From: JALYXV01 sp963733505
GTDB taxonomy: Bacteria > Actinomycetota > Acidimicrobiia > Acidimicrobiales > Palsa-688
Reading direction: 5' to 3'
NCBI GenBank assembly: GCA_963733505.1
Contig: CAVTDW010000008.1
Coordinates: forward strand, 248,001 to 312,000
DNA: 64,000 bases
The translations under genes and the position numbers were made by a program. The notes under the pieces are model-generated. The model was not told the origin of the DNA, did not search any database, and was given only the letters and a program-made list of their open reading frames with translations. This document shows, one piece after another, positions 42,701 to 52,306 of the stretch. Numbering within the stretch: the first letter of the stretch is position 1; every line of letters starts with the position of its first letter.

Positions 42701-43396
42701 ATGGGAGTGGGTCATGACCGCTGGCTGCGGATGTCTCACGCGCTCGCTGGCGCCCACCCGGCGGCGAGAGGGTTGTGCTCGGCGTGTGCGGAGGCGCTGT
42801 CAGTCACCGGCGTGGGGATCACCCTGATAGCCGCCGGCGGCACCCAGGTGCCGATGTGCGCCTCGAGTCCCACCGTCGGGCTGTTGGAGGAACTCGAGTT
42901 CACCCTCGGGGAGGGACCGGCGACAGACGCCCACCAATGGGGGGTACCCGTGCTCGAAGGCGACCTGTCGCGTGCGCCACCGCTGCGCTGGGCAGCGTTC
43001 TCGGGTTTGGCAGTCGATGCCGGAATCGGAGCCGTCTTCGCCTTTCCGCTGCGCCTGGGCGCGGCCCAACTTGGGGCGCTCATTCTGTACCAGGATCATT
43101 CCGGGGATCTTGGCTATGACCACCGCTGCGATGCGCTCGTCGCCGCCGAGGTCATCACCCGGGCAATCGTGTCCAGGCAGGCCGGAATACCGGAGGAGGC
43201 GTTGCTGGCCGAGTTCGCCGACGACCGCGCCTTCCACGCCGAGGTCCACCAGGCCTCGGGCATGGTCTCAGTACAGCTCGGTGTCGGTGTCGGCGATGCC
43301 TTGGCCCGGCTTCGGGCCCGTGCCTTCGCCGCCGACCGGCCCATCGGGGAGGTGGCCGCCGACATCATTGCCGGTCGGTTGCGTTTCGATGCGTGA
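42701..43396 (+). CDS. GAF-ANTAR regulator 1
   Basis: A 231-residue protein with an N-terminal GAF domain (GLCSACAEALSVTGVGITLIA, LEELEFTLGEGPATDAHQWG, AVFAFPLRLGAAQLGALILY) and a C-terminal ANTAR domain (VHQASGMVSVQLGVGVGDALARLRARAF, IGEVAADIIAGRL). ANTAR domains bind paired RNA hairpins and act as antiterminators. TGGAG lies seven bases before the ATG. It probably responds to a small ligand through GAF. Targets in this window were not found. Confidence 0.85.
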   Translation: MGVGHDRWLRMSHALAGAHPAARGLCSACAEALSVTGVGITLIAAGGTQVPMCASSPTVGLLEELEFTLGEGPATDAHQWGVPVLEGDLSRAPPLRWAAFSGLAVDAGIGAVFAFPLRLGAAQLGALILYQDHSGDLGYDHRCDALVAAEVITRAIVSRQAGIPEEALLAEFADDRAFHAEVHQASGMVSVQLGVGVGDALARLRARAFAADRPIGEVAADIIAGRLRFDA

Positions 43397-43472
43397 CCCG
43401 ACCACCCTGGTCGGTCGAAACGACGGATGGGTACAATTGCTCCGAACTACATGCATGAAAGGGGGTCAAGAA

Positions 43473-44264
43473 GTGGCCACTCGCGAGGAAGTGCTGGCGC
43501 GAACGTTCGTTGAGTTGGCCGACACCCTGGTCGACGACTTCGACGTCATCGAAGTGTTGACGATGCTGAGCGAACGCTGCGTCGAAGTCCTCGGCGCGTC
43601 GGCGACGGGGATCCTCTTGGGCGACCAACGAGACAGCCTGCAGATGATCGCCGCGTCGAGTGAGCAGGCGCAGTTGTTGGAGCTGTTCCAGCTGCAGAAC
43701 CGCGAGGGGCCATGTCTTGACTGCTACCGCACTGGACAGCCCGTCGTTCATCCCGATCTGGCGACGGAGAATCCCTGGCCGCGCTTTGGGGCGGTCGCCC
43801 TGAAGGCCGGATTACCGTCCGTGCACGCGTTTCCGATGCGGCTACGGGATCGGGTCGTGGGCACTCTCAACCTCTTCATGGGTCAGGTCGGACCCTTGTC
43901 GGTCGCCGATATCGTCGCCGCCCAGGCGCTCGCCCACGCCGCATCCATCGCCGTATTGCAGGACCACGCCGCCCTCGATAGTCGCATCAAGGTCGGCCAG
44001 TTTCAGCATGCCCTGAACAGCCGGGTCGCGATCGAGCAGGCCAAAGGTGCCCTTGCCGAACGGGCCGGGATAACCATGGACGAAGCGTTCGCCGGACTCC
44101 GGCGCCACGCCCGAAGCCACAACTTGAAGCTGAGCTCACTCGCCGTATCTCTCGTGGAGCGCACCCTCTCCGAAGCCGAGCTCGCCGAGATCGTCCAGAA
44201 CACCAGGACCGCAGCCTGCAATCGGCGGGAACGGCCGCCAGCCCCGTCGCGCGAAGGCCGATAG
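43473..44264 (+). CDS. GAF-ANTAR regulator 2
   Basis: A 263-residue paralogue of the preceding gene. GAF region: VIEVLTMLSERCVEVLGASATGI, LFQLQNREGPCLDCYRTGQP, VHAFPMRLRDRVVGTLNLF. ANTAR region: LNSRVAIEQAKGALAERAGITMDEAF. The GTG at 43473 follows AAAGGGGG by seven bases; an in-frame ATG at 43455 is an alternative. The two Cys in GPCLDCYRTG are typical of this GAF group. Confidence 0.87.
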   Translation: MATREEVLARTFVELADTLVDDFDVIEVLTMLSERCVEVLGASATGILLGDQRDSLQMIAASSEQAQLLELFQLQNREGPCLDCYRTGQPVVHPDLATENPWPRFGAVALKAGLPSVHAFPMRLRDRVVGTLNLFMGQVGPLSVADIVAAQALAHAASIAVLQDHAALDSRIKVGQFQHALNSRVAIEQAKGALAERAGITMDEAFAGLRRHARSHNLKLSSLAVSLVERTLSEAELAEIVQNTRTAACNRRERPPAPSREGR

Positions 44265-44510
44265 GCACAAGCAGGTCAGCCGCCCGGGGCGGTCTCCGAG
44301 CGGGATCTGGGCTCGTCGGCTGCAAATGCACTAGCGCCCCGGTGCCAGATCCTCGAGCAATGAGGAGACCCATGGAACAGGCCACTGAAAGGACGAAACG
44401 GAGACGGCCGTCTCGCTCCGCCTGGTGACGCTCGAGGACGAGCCCGGCCGGAGCGCCAGTCGTGGCGCCCATCGGTGAGATCCGGCCGCCAGCTGGGTGC
44501 GACGGCCTCG

Positions 44511-45428
44511 CTACACCCCGGCAGTGGTGAGCATGATCGACGCCTCGGCCGCGAACAGCGCCGCCAGCTCCTGGTCCTTGGTCGCAAAGGCAGCAGTGGC
44601 CCGGGAGTAGATGTTCAAGGAGCCGACGGGGCGGCCTCCCGAAAGCAACGGCGATGACAGGATTGCATTGATCCCCAGCGCCACCGCCATCGGAGTGAAG
44701 GCGGGCCACCGGGATTCGGCGGCCAGGGATGCGATGTGAAACCAACGTCCTTCGAGTGCGGCGTCGATACAGGGCCCCTCGCCGGTTGCGTACTGGTCGG
44801 CATCCATGTCAGAGATGGTCTGGTCGGTGGCGGCGACCGTCGTGAGGCGTCCATCGCGCCGAAGCGACACGCTGACGCCATCGGCACCACCGACGGCGGC
44901 CGACACCAGTGCCACGACCATGCGTAGGGTGCCGTCGAGCGTTCCCCGATCGGACGGCGGGGGCTGGTTGCCCCACCGGCCATGCGCCCGGTCAAAGGTT
45001 CCGAGCGTGGCCTGTTCCTCGGGCTGGTCAATCGACTGTTCTGGGCCAAGACGGGTGGTGCCCGGTCCAGTGGCGCGCCCGGAATCGAGCCTGGTGTTCT
45101 CCATGACGACGACCATGGCCCACTCCGGTCGGTCCAGGATGAGGCGGACGTCCTCCGAGGGCGAGCGGACAGCGAGGGTGCCACCCGACGAAGCCAGGCG
45201 GTTTGCCCCCGCGGCGATGACGCGCAAACCGGACGCACCCATGGACTCAAGTTCCGCCAGGTCAACGACGACCGTTCGGTGTCCTCGGTCGATCAGGGCG
45301 TCGATGATCCCACCCAGTTCCCGGGCCGTGAGCAGCCCAAGTACCCCCGTGACGCGTACCACCACCTGCCGTCCGTCGAAGCAAACAGAAAGAACGAACG
45401 CCTCGAATGGATCGTTGGCCAGCGTCAC
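44511..45428 (-). CDS. STAS-GAF protein
   Basis: A 305-residue protein with an N-terminal STAS domain (VVRVTGVLGLLTARELGGIIDAL, TVVVDLAELESMGASGLRVI), where the conserved Ser region is present as ESMGASGL. A linker leads to a GAF domain (VSVSLRRDGRLTTVAATD, QYATGEGPCIDAALEGRW, NAILSSPLLSGGRPVGSLNIY). No ANTAR domain follows; it ends after the GAF domain's last helix. It faces the two GAF-ANTAR genes convergently and may belong to the same partner-switching circuit. Confidence 0.85.
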   Translation of the reverse strand: MTLANDPFEAFVLSVCFDGRQVVVRVTGVLGLLTARELGGIIDALIDRGHRTVVVDLAELESMGASGLRVIAAGANRLASSGGTLAVRSPSEDVRLILDRPEWAMVVVMENTRLDSGRATGPGTTRLGPEQSIDQPEEQATLGTFDRAHGRWGNQPPPSDRGTLDGTLRMVVALVSAAVGGADGVSVSLRRDGRLTTVAATDQTISDMDADQYATGEGPCIDAALEGRWFHIASLAAESRWPAFTPMAVALGINAILSSPLLSGGRPVGSLNIYSRATAAFATKDQELAALFAAEASIMLTTAGV

Positions 45429-45687
45429 GATGCGGGGCCCCGCTGGCTGTCAGCAGCGTGTGGGGCAGCAGCCAGGGCGCTGCCGATGTTGACCTCGTGG
45501 CGACGTCTCTCTGGCTGGCTCGGCATTTGCTCTCCGGACGGGTGGTCGATGCGTCGAACGTCACCGGGGTCCGGGGTGAGCTCGGGACCCTGCGGGGTAC
45601 CAAGTTCGAGGGTAACAGTGCGCGATTGCTATCCGGCCAGCAGCCCAAAGCGACGGACGACGGGCGGCTGCCCGAAAAGCGCTCGGC

Positions 45688-46410
45688 TCATGGCGAGGAG
45701 TCGACGCCGGGAGAACCAGGTGGCGGCTCGGCCTCATGGACTTCGAGGCGGTAGCCCCGGCCTGGTTCGGTGTGGAAATAGCGGGGCCGAGCGGGGTTAG
45801 GTTCCAGCTTCTGGCGGATCTGGGCCATGAAGACCCGCAGGTAGTGCGCCGCGTTCTCGTAGCCCGGACCCCAGATCTCGGCCAGGAGCTGCTGCTGGGT
45901 GACCAGCTGGCCCTGATGGCGGGCCAGAACCTCGACCAGGTGCCACTGGGTGGGGCTCAGGCGGACCTCACCTTGGTGATTGACCACCCGCTGCGCCGCC
46001 AGGTCGATGGTGAAGTGCTCGGTGGTGACCGTCGCCGGGCCTCCGCCGGTGTCGCTGCGGCGCAGGGCGGCCCGGATGCGCGCCAGCAGCTCGCCCATTC
46101 CGAACGGTTTGGTGACGTAGTCGTCGGCGCCCGAGTCGAGCGCGGCCACCTTGACGGCTTCGGCGTCCCGGGCGGACAGGACGATGATGGGGACGTTGCT
46201 CCAGGTTCGCAGCCCCTGGGCCACCCGCACTCCGTCGATCCCGGGCAGGCCGAGATCGAGGATGACGACGTCGGGGTGCTGTCGGCGGACCATGTCGAGC
46301 GCCTCTTCGCCGCTTGCCGCGACATCCACGTCGTAACCCCGTGCCCGCAGGCCGATATCGAGGGTCCGTCGCATCGGCAACTCGTCCTCGACCACCAGAA
46401 TGCGGCTCAC
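45688..46410 (-). CDS. kdpE: KdpE response regulator
   Basis: A 240-residue OmpR-family regulator. The receiver has acidic residues in LVVEDELPMRRT, the phospho-acceptor in VVILDLGLPGIDG and the Lys in DYVTKPFGMGELL. The DNA-binding domain has the KdpE pattern LSPTQWHLVEVLARHQGQLV, IWGPGY and HYLRVFMAQIRQKLE. It normally follows kdpD, but here it lies before the kdp operon on the opposite strand, and a 16-codon kdpE stub is left after kdpD. It should activate kdpFABC when K+ is limiting. Confidence 0.93.
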   Translation of the reverse strand: MSRILVVEDELPMRRTLDIGLRARGYDVDVAASGEEALDMVRRQHPDVVILDLGLPGIDGVRVAQGLRTWSNVPIIVLSARDAEAVKVAALDSGADDYVTKPFGMGELLARIRAALRRSDTGGGPATVTTEHFTIDLAAQRVVNHQGEVRLSPTQWHLVEVLARHQGQLVTQQQLLAEIWGPGYENAAHYLRVFMAQIRQKLEPNPARPRYFHTEPGRGYRLEVHEAEPPPGSPGVDSSP

Positions 46411-46473
46411 GGTGTGGGCGACGAGCGCCGGGTCAAGACCGGTCGATACGGCGGCGCGTCGGCCACTGATTTG

Positions 46474-46510
46474 ACCCTCGCGGAACCTCGTTCGTCATCG
46501 TCGCGAGGGT
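46474..46510. promoter_or_regulatory. 9-bp inverted repeat upstream of kdpE
   Basis: ACCCTCGCG (46474-46482) and CGCGAGGGT (46502-46510) form a perfect 9-bp inverted repeat 64 bp upstream of the kdpE start. It could be a regulator site or a hairpin. The rest of the 46411-46808 gap shows no gene or other clear element. Confidence 0.35.
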
Positions 46511-46808
46511 ATCGCCGCTACTCCCTCGTCCGGGGCGGCGGCCGTGCCGACGTGGTCGGTGACGTGCCGCAGTGCAAGCGAGTCGGGCCGACCTCCTTTT
46601 CTGGTGACTACGGGGAAATGGTTCCTTCGGGCTATTGCTGGTCGGGGGATGACCGAGGACACTGTCGATGGATCGTTGACATCGTCCGGCCTGCGGCGCG
46701 GGGTTTGTTGGCCTCGTGCGGAAGGTCGACATCGACGATCGGTGCCACCTTGGCACCGACGCCCGAACTCGTTGGGCTGACTTGGCGTATGGGACGGCGG
46801 TAGCGGCG

Positions 46809-47254
46809 GTGGCGATCATTCCCAATACGGAGCAAGCGGACTCGTACCTTGGCCCACGCCCGCGTCGCCGTGGCCGTGGCTATGCGGCACTGGCTCTTGC
46901 TTTTGTCGTAGGCGTGGCCCTTCTGGTCGCCATGGTCGGGCAACGCTCGGCACCCGTGGCCGTGGTCGGGGCGCACTCGTCGGGACAGGCCCGGGGTTCG
47001 GACACTGCGGCGTCGCGCCTCGCTGCCGAACAACAAGCCCGGCGGTCGGCACCCTCGACGCCGCGGTCCGCGTCGACGGAACCGACCTGCTCAACTCCGG
47101 TGTGCTGGCAGCCAACAAGTACTGGATGACGATGCCCGCGCTGCCCACCGCCCGAACCCTGTACACCGAGTTCAACGGAAGCTGGAACTATGTCCAGGCC
47201 ATCTCCTTCACCGTCGCGCCCGTCGGGCACCGCTTAATCGCATCCGTTTGTTAG
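46809..47254 (+). pseudogene. Membrane-anchored hypothetical protein with one frame break
   Basis: From GTG 46809 the frame gives a basic N-terminus, one membrane helix (YAALALAFVVGVALLVAMVG) and an Ala/Ser/Gln-rich stalk. Near 47035 the sensible sequence moves to another frame: VGTLDAAVRVDGTDLLNSG, KYWMTMPALPTARTLYTEF, then a stop at 47252-47254 just before a hairpin. One missing base explains it. No family is recognised, and the start is uncertain (GTG 46716 also possible). Confidence 0.45.
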
Positions 47255-47286
47255 CAGTACCTGACCTCTGACGGTCATGTACTGCT
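47253..47286 (+). terminator. Hairpin terminator
   Basis: AGCAGTAC-C-TGACC and GGTCA-T-GTACTGCT form a 13-bp stem with one mismatch and a 6-base loop, starting at the stop codon of the preceding frame. Placement directly behind a reading frame supports a terminator. Confidence 0.6.
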
Positions 47287-47469
47287 ATGAAGCCACGCCT
47301 TCGATGACTGTGGGATAGCTGGGGTGGCTCGGACGAGCATGAAGGGGGGCACGTCAGAAACGGACGGGGAGATGCCTTCGCGTTAAGGAAGCGCAAATGT
47401 TTGGCGCCCCGCGTATAGGGCGCGTAAATGTCGATAGACAGCGGGTCGTGGCAGCAGTACGACAGACCC

Positions 47470-47643
47470 ATGACGGATCTGTTGTTCGTGGCCATGATCG
47501 TTGGGTTCTTTCTGCTGGCCGGTCTGTTCGTACGGGGCTGCGATCGGATCATCGGCGCCGACGAGGAAGCCCCCGCGTCGACACCAGCGACGACCCCCGA
47601 CGAGCACGAGCACGAGCACGAGCACGCGGAGGTAGCGGCGTGA
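47470..47643 (+). CDS. Small membrane protein with a His/Glu tail, overlapping kdpF
   Basis: A 57-residue protein with one membrane helix (LLFVAMIVGFFLLAGLFV), then RGCDRIIG and a tail of alternating Glu-His (EHEHEHEH). Its TGA overlaps the kdpF GTG (GTGA, 47640-47643), so it is co-translated with the pump. Similar short helix proteins precede kdpF in other actinobacteria, as far as I recall. ATG 47428 would add 14 residues. The tail could bind a divalent metal, which is inference. Confidence 0.7.
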   Translation: MTDLLFVAMIVGFFLLAGLFVRGCDRIIGADEEAPASTPATTPDEHEHEHEHAEVAA

Positions 47644-47729
47644 CTGGCGATGACGTCGTCGGTCTGATCATCGCGGTGCTCCTACTCGGCTATTTGCTCT
47701 TCGCATTGCTGGCACCGGAGAAGTTGTAA
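47640..47729 (+). CDS. kdpF: KdpF subunit
   Basis: A 29-residue single-helix peptide (VGLIIAVLLLGYLLFALLAPEKL) matching KdpF, the small stabilising subunit of the Kdp K+-ATPase. The ending PEKL/PE-x-F is characteristic. GTG start within a GTGA overlap; the TAA overlaps the kdpA ATG by one base. Confidence 0.9.
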   Translation: MTGDDVVGLIIAVLLLGYLLFALLAPEKL

Positions 47730-49454
47730 TGACGACCGCGGGATGGGCTGAGTTGGCGATCCTGATCGCGGCCATCGCGGTGACGACCCCGCTGCTGGGC
47801 GCCTACATGGCCAAGGTGTACGACCCGACACTTGGCCGGCCCCGTGGGGACCGGGTGTTCTCGGCCATCGAGCGACCTATCTACCGGATCTGCCGGATCG
47901 ACCCGGACAGCGAGCAGCGGTGGAGCACCTACGCGTTGTCGCTGCTGGCCTTCAGCCTGGTGTCGGTCCTGATCCTGTACGCCCAACTGCGACTGCAGGG
48001 GCACTTGCTACTGAACCCCGACCAGTACAAGCGGGATCGAACCGAAGCTGTCATTCAATACCGCCGTCAGTTTCTTGACCAACACCAACTGGCAGGCCTA
48101 CGGCGACGGCGTGATGAGCCAGCTCAGCCAGATGACCGGCCTGGCATTCCACAACTTCGTGTCCGCAGCCGCCGGGGCGGCGGTGGCGGTGGCCTTCATC
48201 CGGGGGCTGATCCGGCGCAAGGCCGCCACCCTTGGCAACTTCTGGGTCGACCTCATCCGGACCTGTGTGCGCATCCTTTTGCCACTGGCATTCGTGGCCG
48301 CCATCGTGTTGATGAGCCAGGGCGTGATCGACAATTTTCACGGTGGCCGGGCGGTCACCACCGTCGCCGGCCAGACCCAGACCATCCCGGGCGGCCCCCT
48401 GGCCAGCCAGGAAGCCATCAAGGAGGGCGGCCAAAACGGCGGTGGCTTCTTCGGCACGAACTCGGCGCACCCCTTCGAGAACCCCAATGGCGTGACCAAC
48501 CTGGTCGAGATCTGGCTGATGCTGGCCATCCCCTTCGCCTTCACGTACACCTTCGGGAAAATGGCCCGCAACCAGAAGCAGGGGTGGGTGGTGTTCGCCA
48601 CCATGTTCGCGCTGTGGCTCGGAATGCTCCTCGTCATCGCACCCCTCGAAGCCCGGGGGAGCCCGCCGCTGACCATCGGTGGCGCGGATCAGCGGACCAC
48701 ATCGTTGCAGGCGGGGGGAAACATGGAGGGCAAGGAGACCCGGTTCGGCCCAGTCGGCTGCGGATACTTCGCGGCCTCGACGACCAGCACATCTGACGGC
48801 GCGGTCAACTGCCAGCACGACAGCCTGACACCGATCGGTGGGGGCACCGCACTGGTCAACATGATGTACGGCGAGATCAGCCCCGGAGGTACGGGGTCGG
48901 GCCTGTTCGGCATGCTGATCTTCGCGCTGCTGGCGGTCTTCATCGCGGGGCTGATGGTGGGCCGCACGCCGGAGTTCCTGGGCAAGAAGATCCAGGGGCC
49001 AGAAATGAAGCTCGTCGTGCTGTATTTACTGCTCCCGGCGATCTTCATCCTGGGCTTCGCCGGGGCGGCCATGCTCGTACACAGTGCGTTGAACTCCCGC
49101 CTCAATGCCGGTCCCCACGGGCTCAGCGAGATCGTGTACGCCTACACCCAGGCATTCAACAACAACGGCTCGGCCTTCGGCGGCCTCACCGCCAACACCG
49201 CGTGGTACGACACCACCCTCGGGATCGTGATGCTGGCCGGGCGGTTCCTCCCGATGATCGCGGTACTGGCCATCGGCGGTTCGCTGGGCCGCAAGAAGGT
49301 GGTGCCCGCGACGGCCGGCACCTTCCCGACGGCCACGCCGCTGTTCGGCGGCCTGCTGTTCGGCGTGGTCGTCATCGTGGTCGGGCTCACCTATTTCCCA
49401 GTCGTCGCACTGGGCCCGGCGGTCGAGCATCTCGCCGGCCACTTCGGCTTGTAA
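47729..49454 (+). CDS. kdpA: KdpA K+-translocating subunit, frame broken near codon 105
   Basis: Potassium-binding channel-like subunit. The first frame gives the N-terminus (PLLGAYMAKVYD, RRIDPDSEQ-like, LLAFSLVSVLILY). Between about 48015 and 48055 the match moves by +1 to FNTAVSFLTNTNWQAYGDG and continues to 49454 with the selectivity-filter motif GGQNGGGFFGTNSAHPFENP and FNNNGSAFGGL. Without the break the protein would have about 575 residues, the normal family size. The break is a single indel; the rest of the operon is intact, so sequencing error is likely but unproven. Confidence 0.85.
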
Positions 49455-49469
49455 GGGACCAGAGAGTAA

Positions 49470-51584
49470 ATGACTGTCATTCCTGAAACATCGACCATCA
49501 TCGGCATTTCCCCGCCGCCGGACCCGCCGCCGGAGCGCCCGCCCAAGGTGCGCACCAAGCCGGGGGTGTCGCTCTTCGAGCCGAGCATCGTGCGCCGGGC
49601 AGCACGCGACGCATTGGTGAAACTCAATCCCCGCCACCAGATCCGCAATCCGGTCATGTTCGTGGTCCTCGTTGGCAGCGTGTGGACGACGGTCCTGTTC
49701 GCTCGCGACCTGGGCAAGGCCACCACCTCCGACAGCGTGTTCGTCGGGCTCGTGGCCGCGTGGTTGTGGTTCACGGTCTTGTTTGCCAACTTCGCCGAGG
49801 CGGTGGCCGAAGGGCGCGGGAAGGCCCAGGCCGACACGCTGCGAAAGACTCGCTCGCAGACCGTCGCCCACATCCGTCATGCCGACGGCACGACGACCGA
49901 TGTGGCGTCCACCGACTTGACGATCGGCGACCTGTGCGTCGTCGGTCCGGGCGAGCTGATACCGGGCGACGGCGACGTCGTCGAAGGCATCGCCTCGGTC
50001 GACGAGTCAGCCATCACCGGGGAGTCGGCCCCCGTCATTCGGGAGTCGGGCGGAGATCGCTCCGCCGTGACCGGTGGCACCCGGGTGCTGTCGGACCTGA
50101 TCGTGGTGAAGATCTCGACCCGCCCCGGCGAGAGCTTCATCGACCGCATGATCGCCCTGGTCGAGGGGGCCAGCCGGCAGAAGACGCCCAATGAGATCGC
50201 CCTCAACATCTTGTTGGCGGGACTGACCATCATCTTCTTGGTGGCGGTGGTCACGCTGCAACCCTTCGCCCACTACTCCAACGCCGCCCAGAGCATCACC
50301 GTCCTGGTGGCCCTGCTCGTGTGCCTCATCCCGACGACGATCGGCGCCCTCCTCTCGGCCATCGGGATCGCCGGTATGGACCGGTTGGTGCAGCGCAACG
50401 TGCTGGCCATGTCGGGCCGGGCGGTGGAGGCGGCGGGCGACGTCTCGACGTTGTTGCTCGACAAGACGGGCACCATCACCTTCGGCAACCGCATGGCGTC
50501 GGAGTTCCTGCCGGTCGGGGGCTGTTCTGAAGCCGCCCTGGCCGAGGTGGTGCTGCTGTCCTCGCTGGCCGACGAGACCCCAGAAGGCCGTTCGATCGTG
50601 GCCCTGGCCAACGAGCGCTACGGGTTGCAAAGCCGGGAACTCCCCGGCGCCGAACTGGTCCCCTTCACCGCCCAGACCCGCATGTCGGGAATCGAGTGGG
50701 AGGGACGGTCGATCCGCAAGGGAGCGGCGGACTCGGTGCGCCGTTGGGTCGGGGAAAAGGGGGGCCCGCTCCCCGAGGACCTGGGTCCCATCGTCGAGCG
50801 CATCGCCATGTCGGGCGGCACCCCGTTGGTAGTGGCCGAAGGAAACGGCATTCTCGGCGTGATCCACCTGAAGGACACCATCAAACCGGGCATGGTCGAG
50901 CGCTTCGCCGAGATGCGGCTCATGGGCATTCGTACCGTCATGATCACCGGCGACAACCCCCTGACCGCCAAAGCCATCGCGGAGGAGGCCGGCGTCGACG
51001 ACTTTCTGGCCGAAGCCACCCCAGAGGACAAGATGGCCCGAATCCGAGCCGAGCAGGCGGGCGGGAACCTGGTCGCCATGACCGGCGACGGCACCAACGA
51101 TGCCCCGGCGCTGGCCCAGGCCGATGTCGGCGTGGCCATGAACACCGGCACGCAAGCCGCCAAGGAGGCGGGCAACATGGTCGACCTCGACTCCAATCCG
51201 ACCAAGCTGCTGGAGATCGTCGAGATCGGCAAACAGCTGCTGATCACCCGCGGATCGCTGACCACCTTCTCGATCGCCAACGACGTCGCCAAGTACTTCG
51301 CCATCATCCCGGCGATGTTCCAGAACGTGTTCCCGGCATTGAAGACGCTGAACATCATGAAACTCGACAATCCCCACTCCGCCATCCTGAGTGCGGTCAT
51401 CTTCAACGCCGTCATCATCGTCGCGCTCATCCCCATCGCGCTGCGCGGTGTCAAGTTCCGACCCATGGGTGCCGCCGCGGTCCTACGCCGCAACCTGTTG
51501 ATTTACGGCGCCGGGGGGATCGTCGCCCCGTTCGTGGGCATCAAGTTCATCGACGTCGTCGTCGCCGGATTGGGGGTGAAGTGA
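49470..51584 (+). CDS. kdpB: KdpB P-type ATPase subunit
   Basis: A 704-residue catalytic subunit of the Kdp pump with all P-type motifs: actuator loop SAITGES, phosphorylation site LLLDKTGTITFGN, nucleotide-binding region (IRKGAADSV), TGDNPLTAK and hinge MTGDGTNDAPALAQADVGVAM. It has six to seven membrane helices. The N-terminal tail is Pro-rich. The start follows kdpA by 15 bases; the stop overlaps the kdpC start (TGATG). Confidence 0.96.
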   Translation: MTVIPETSTIIGISPPPDPPPERPPKVRTKPGVSLFEPSIVRRAARDALVKLNPRHQIRNPVMFVVLVGSVWTTVLFARDLGKATTSDSVFVGLVAAWLWFTVLFANFAEAVAEGRGKAQADTLRKTRSQTVAHIRHADGTTTDVASTDLTIGDLCVVGPGELIPGDGDVVEGIASVDESAITGESAPVIRESGGDRSAVTGGTRVLSDLIVVKISTRPGESFIDRMIALVEGASRQKTPNEIALNILLAGLTIIFLVAVVTLQPFAHYSNAAQSITVLVALLVCLIPTTIGALLSAIGIAGMDRLVQRNVLAMSGRAVEAAGDVSTLLLDKTGTITFGNRMASEFLPVGGCSEAALAEVVLLSSLADETPEGRSIVALANERYGLQSRELPGAELVPFTAQTRMSGIEWEGRSIRKGAADSVRRWVGEKGGPLPEDLGPIVERIAMSGGTPLVVAEGNGILGVIHLKDTIKPGMVERFAEMRLMGIRTVMITGDNPLTAKAIAEEAGVDDFLAEATPEDKMARIRAEQAGGNLVAMTGDGTNDAPALAQADVGVAMNTGTQAAKEAGNMVDLDSNPTKLLEIVEIGKQLLITRGSLTTFSIANDVAKYFAIIPAMFQNVFPALKTLNIMKLDNPHSAILSAVIFNAVIIVALIPIALRGVKFRPMGAAAVLRRNLLIYGAGGIVAPFVGIKFIDVVVAGLGVK

Positions 51585-52306
51585 TGCTGCGCCGCCAACT
51601 CGTCACCGGCCTGCTCGTCACGGTCTGTCTGCTCGTGCTGCTCTGCGGTGTCTTTCCCCTGGCGGTATGGGGGGTGGGGCAGTTGGCGTTCAACCACCAG
51701 GCCAACGGTTCGCTGGTGAAGGTAGGTGGCAAGACGGTCGGCTCGTCGTTGATCGGCCAGAGCTTTACGGACAACGCCGGCAACGCACTGCCCCAATTTT
51801 TCCAACCTCGGCCGTCGGCGGCAGGAACGGGTTACGACGCCCGCGCCAGCGCCGGCTCCAACCTGGGGCCGTCGAACCCTGACCTGATCGGCAACAACGT
51901 CGACGATCCCCAGGACAACCCGTACCGCACCCCGTCGGACCCCTATTGCGTTCCGGTTGCGGCCGGCGATGGCTACCAGAAGAACCCCGACGGCACCTAC
52001 GTCTGCAACCCGAATACCGTGCCCGAACGGTCGATCGCCTACCGGCAACTCAACGGCCTGGCCCCCGGCTCGCCCGTGCCCGTCGATGCCGTGACTGCGT
52101 CGGGCTCGGGCCTCGACCCCGACATCTCGGTGGCCAACGCGCTCGACCAGGCTGCTCGAGTGGCCCAGGCCCGACACCTCGCCGCCGTCGAGGTGGTCGA
52201 CCTGATCCACGGCCACACCGACCACCGGACATGGGGTGTCCTTGGGGAAGACACCGTCAATGTCGTCGATCTCAACATCGCCCTCGATCGTCTCGGCAAT
52301 GCCTAG
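51584..52306 (+). CDS. kdpC: KdpC subunit
   Basis: A 240-residue single-span subunit. The N-terminal helix is VTVCLLVLLCGVFPLAVWGV. Family motifs include GSSLIGQSFTDN, YFQPRPSA-like (FFQPRPSAAGTGYDA), SGSNLGPSN-like (SAGSNLGPSNPDL), PVDAVTASGSGLDPDISVANA and VVDLNIALDRL. It carries an insert of about 45 residues between the SNLGPSN segment and the C-terminal domain, making it longer than the typical 190-210 residues. ATG 51584 or GTG 51581. Confidence 0.94.
   Translation: MLRRQLVTGLLVTVCLLVLLCGVFPLAVWGVGQLAFNHQANGSLVKVGGKTVGSSLIGQSFTDNAGNALPQFFQPRPSAAGTGYDARASAGSNLGPSNPDLIGNNVDDPQDNPYRTPSDPYCVPVAAGDGYQKNPDGTYVCNPNTVPERSIAYRQLNGLAPGSPVPVDAVTASGSGLDPDISVANALDQAARVAQARHLAAVEVVDLIHGHTDHRTWGVLGEDTVNVVDLNIALDRLGNA

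Noticed and set aside
46483..46496. GAACCTCGTTC as a LexA box before kdpE
   Set aside because: The half-sites are separated by three bases, not four, and the flanking CG bases of the consensus are incomplete.
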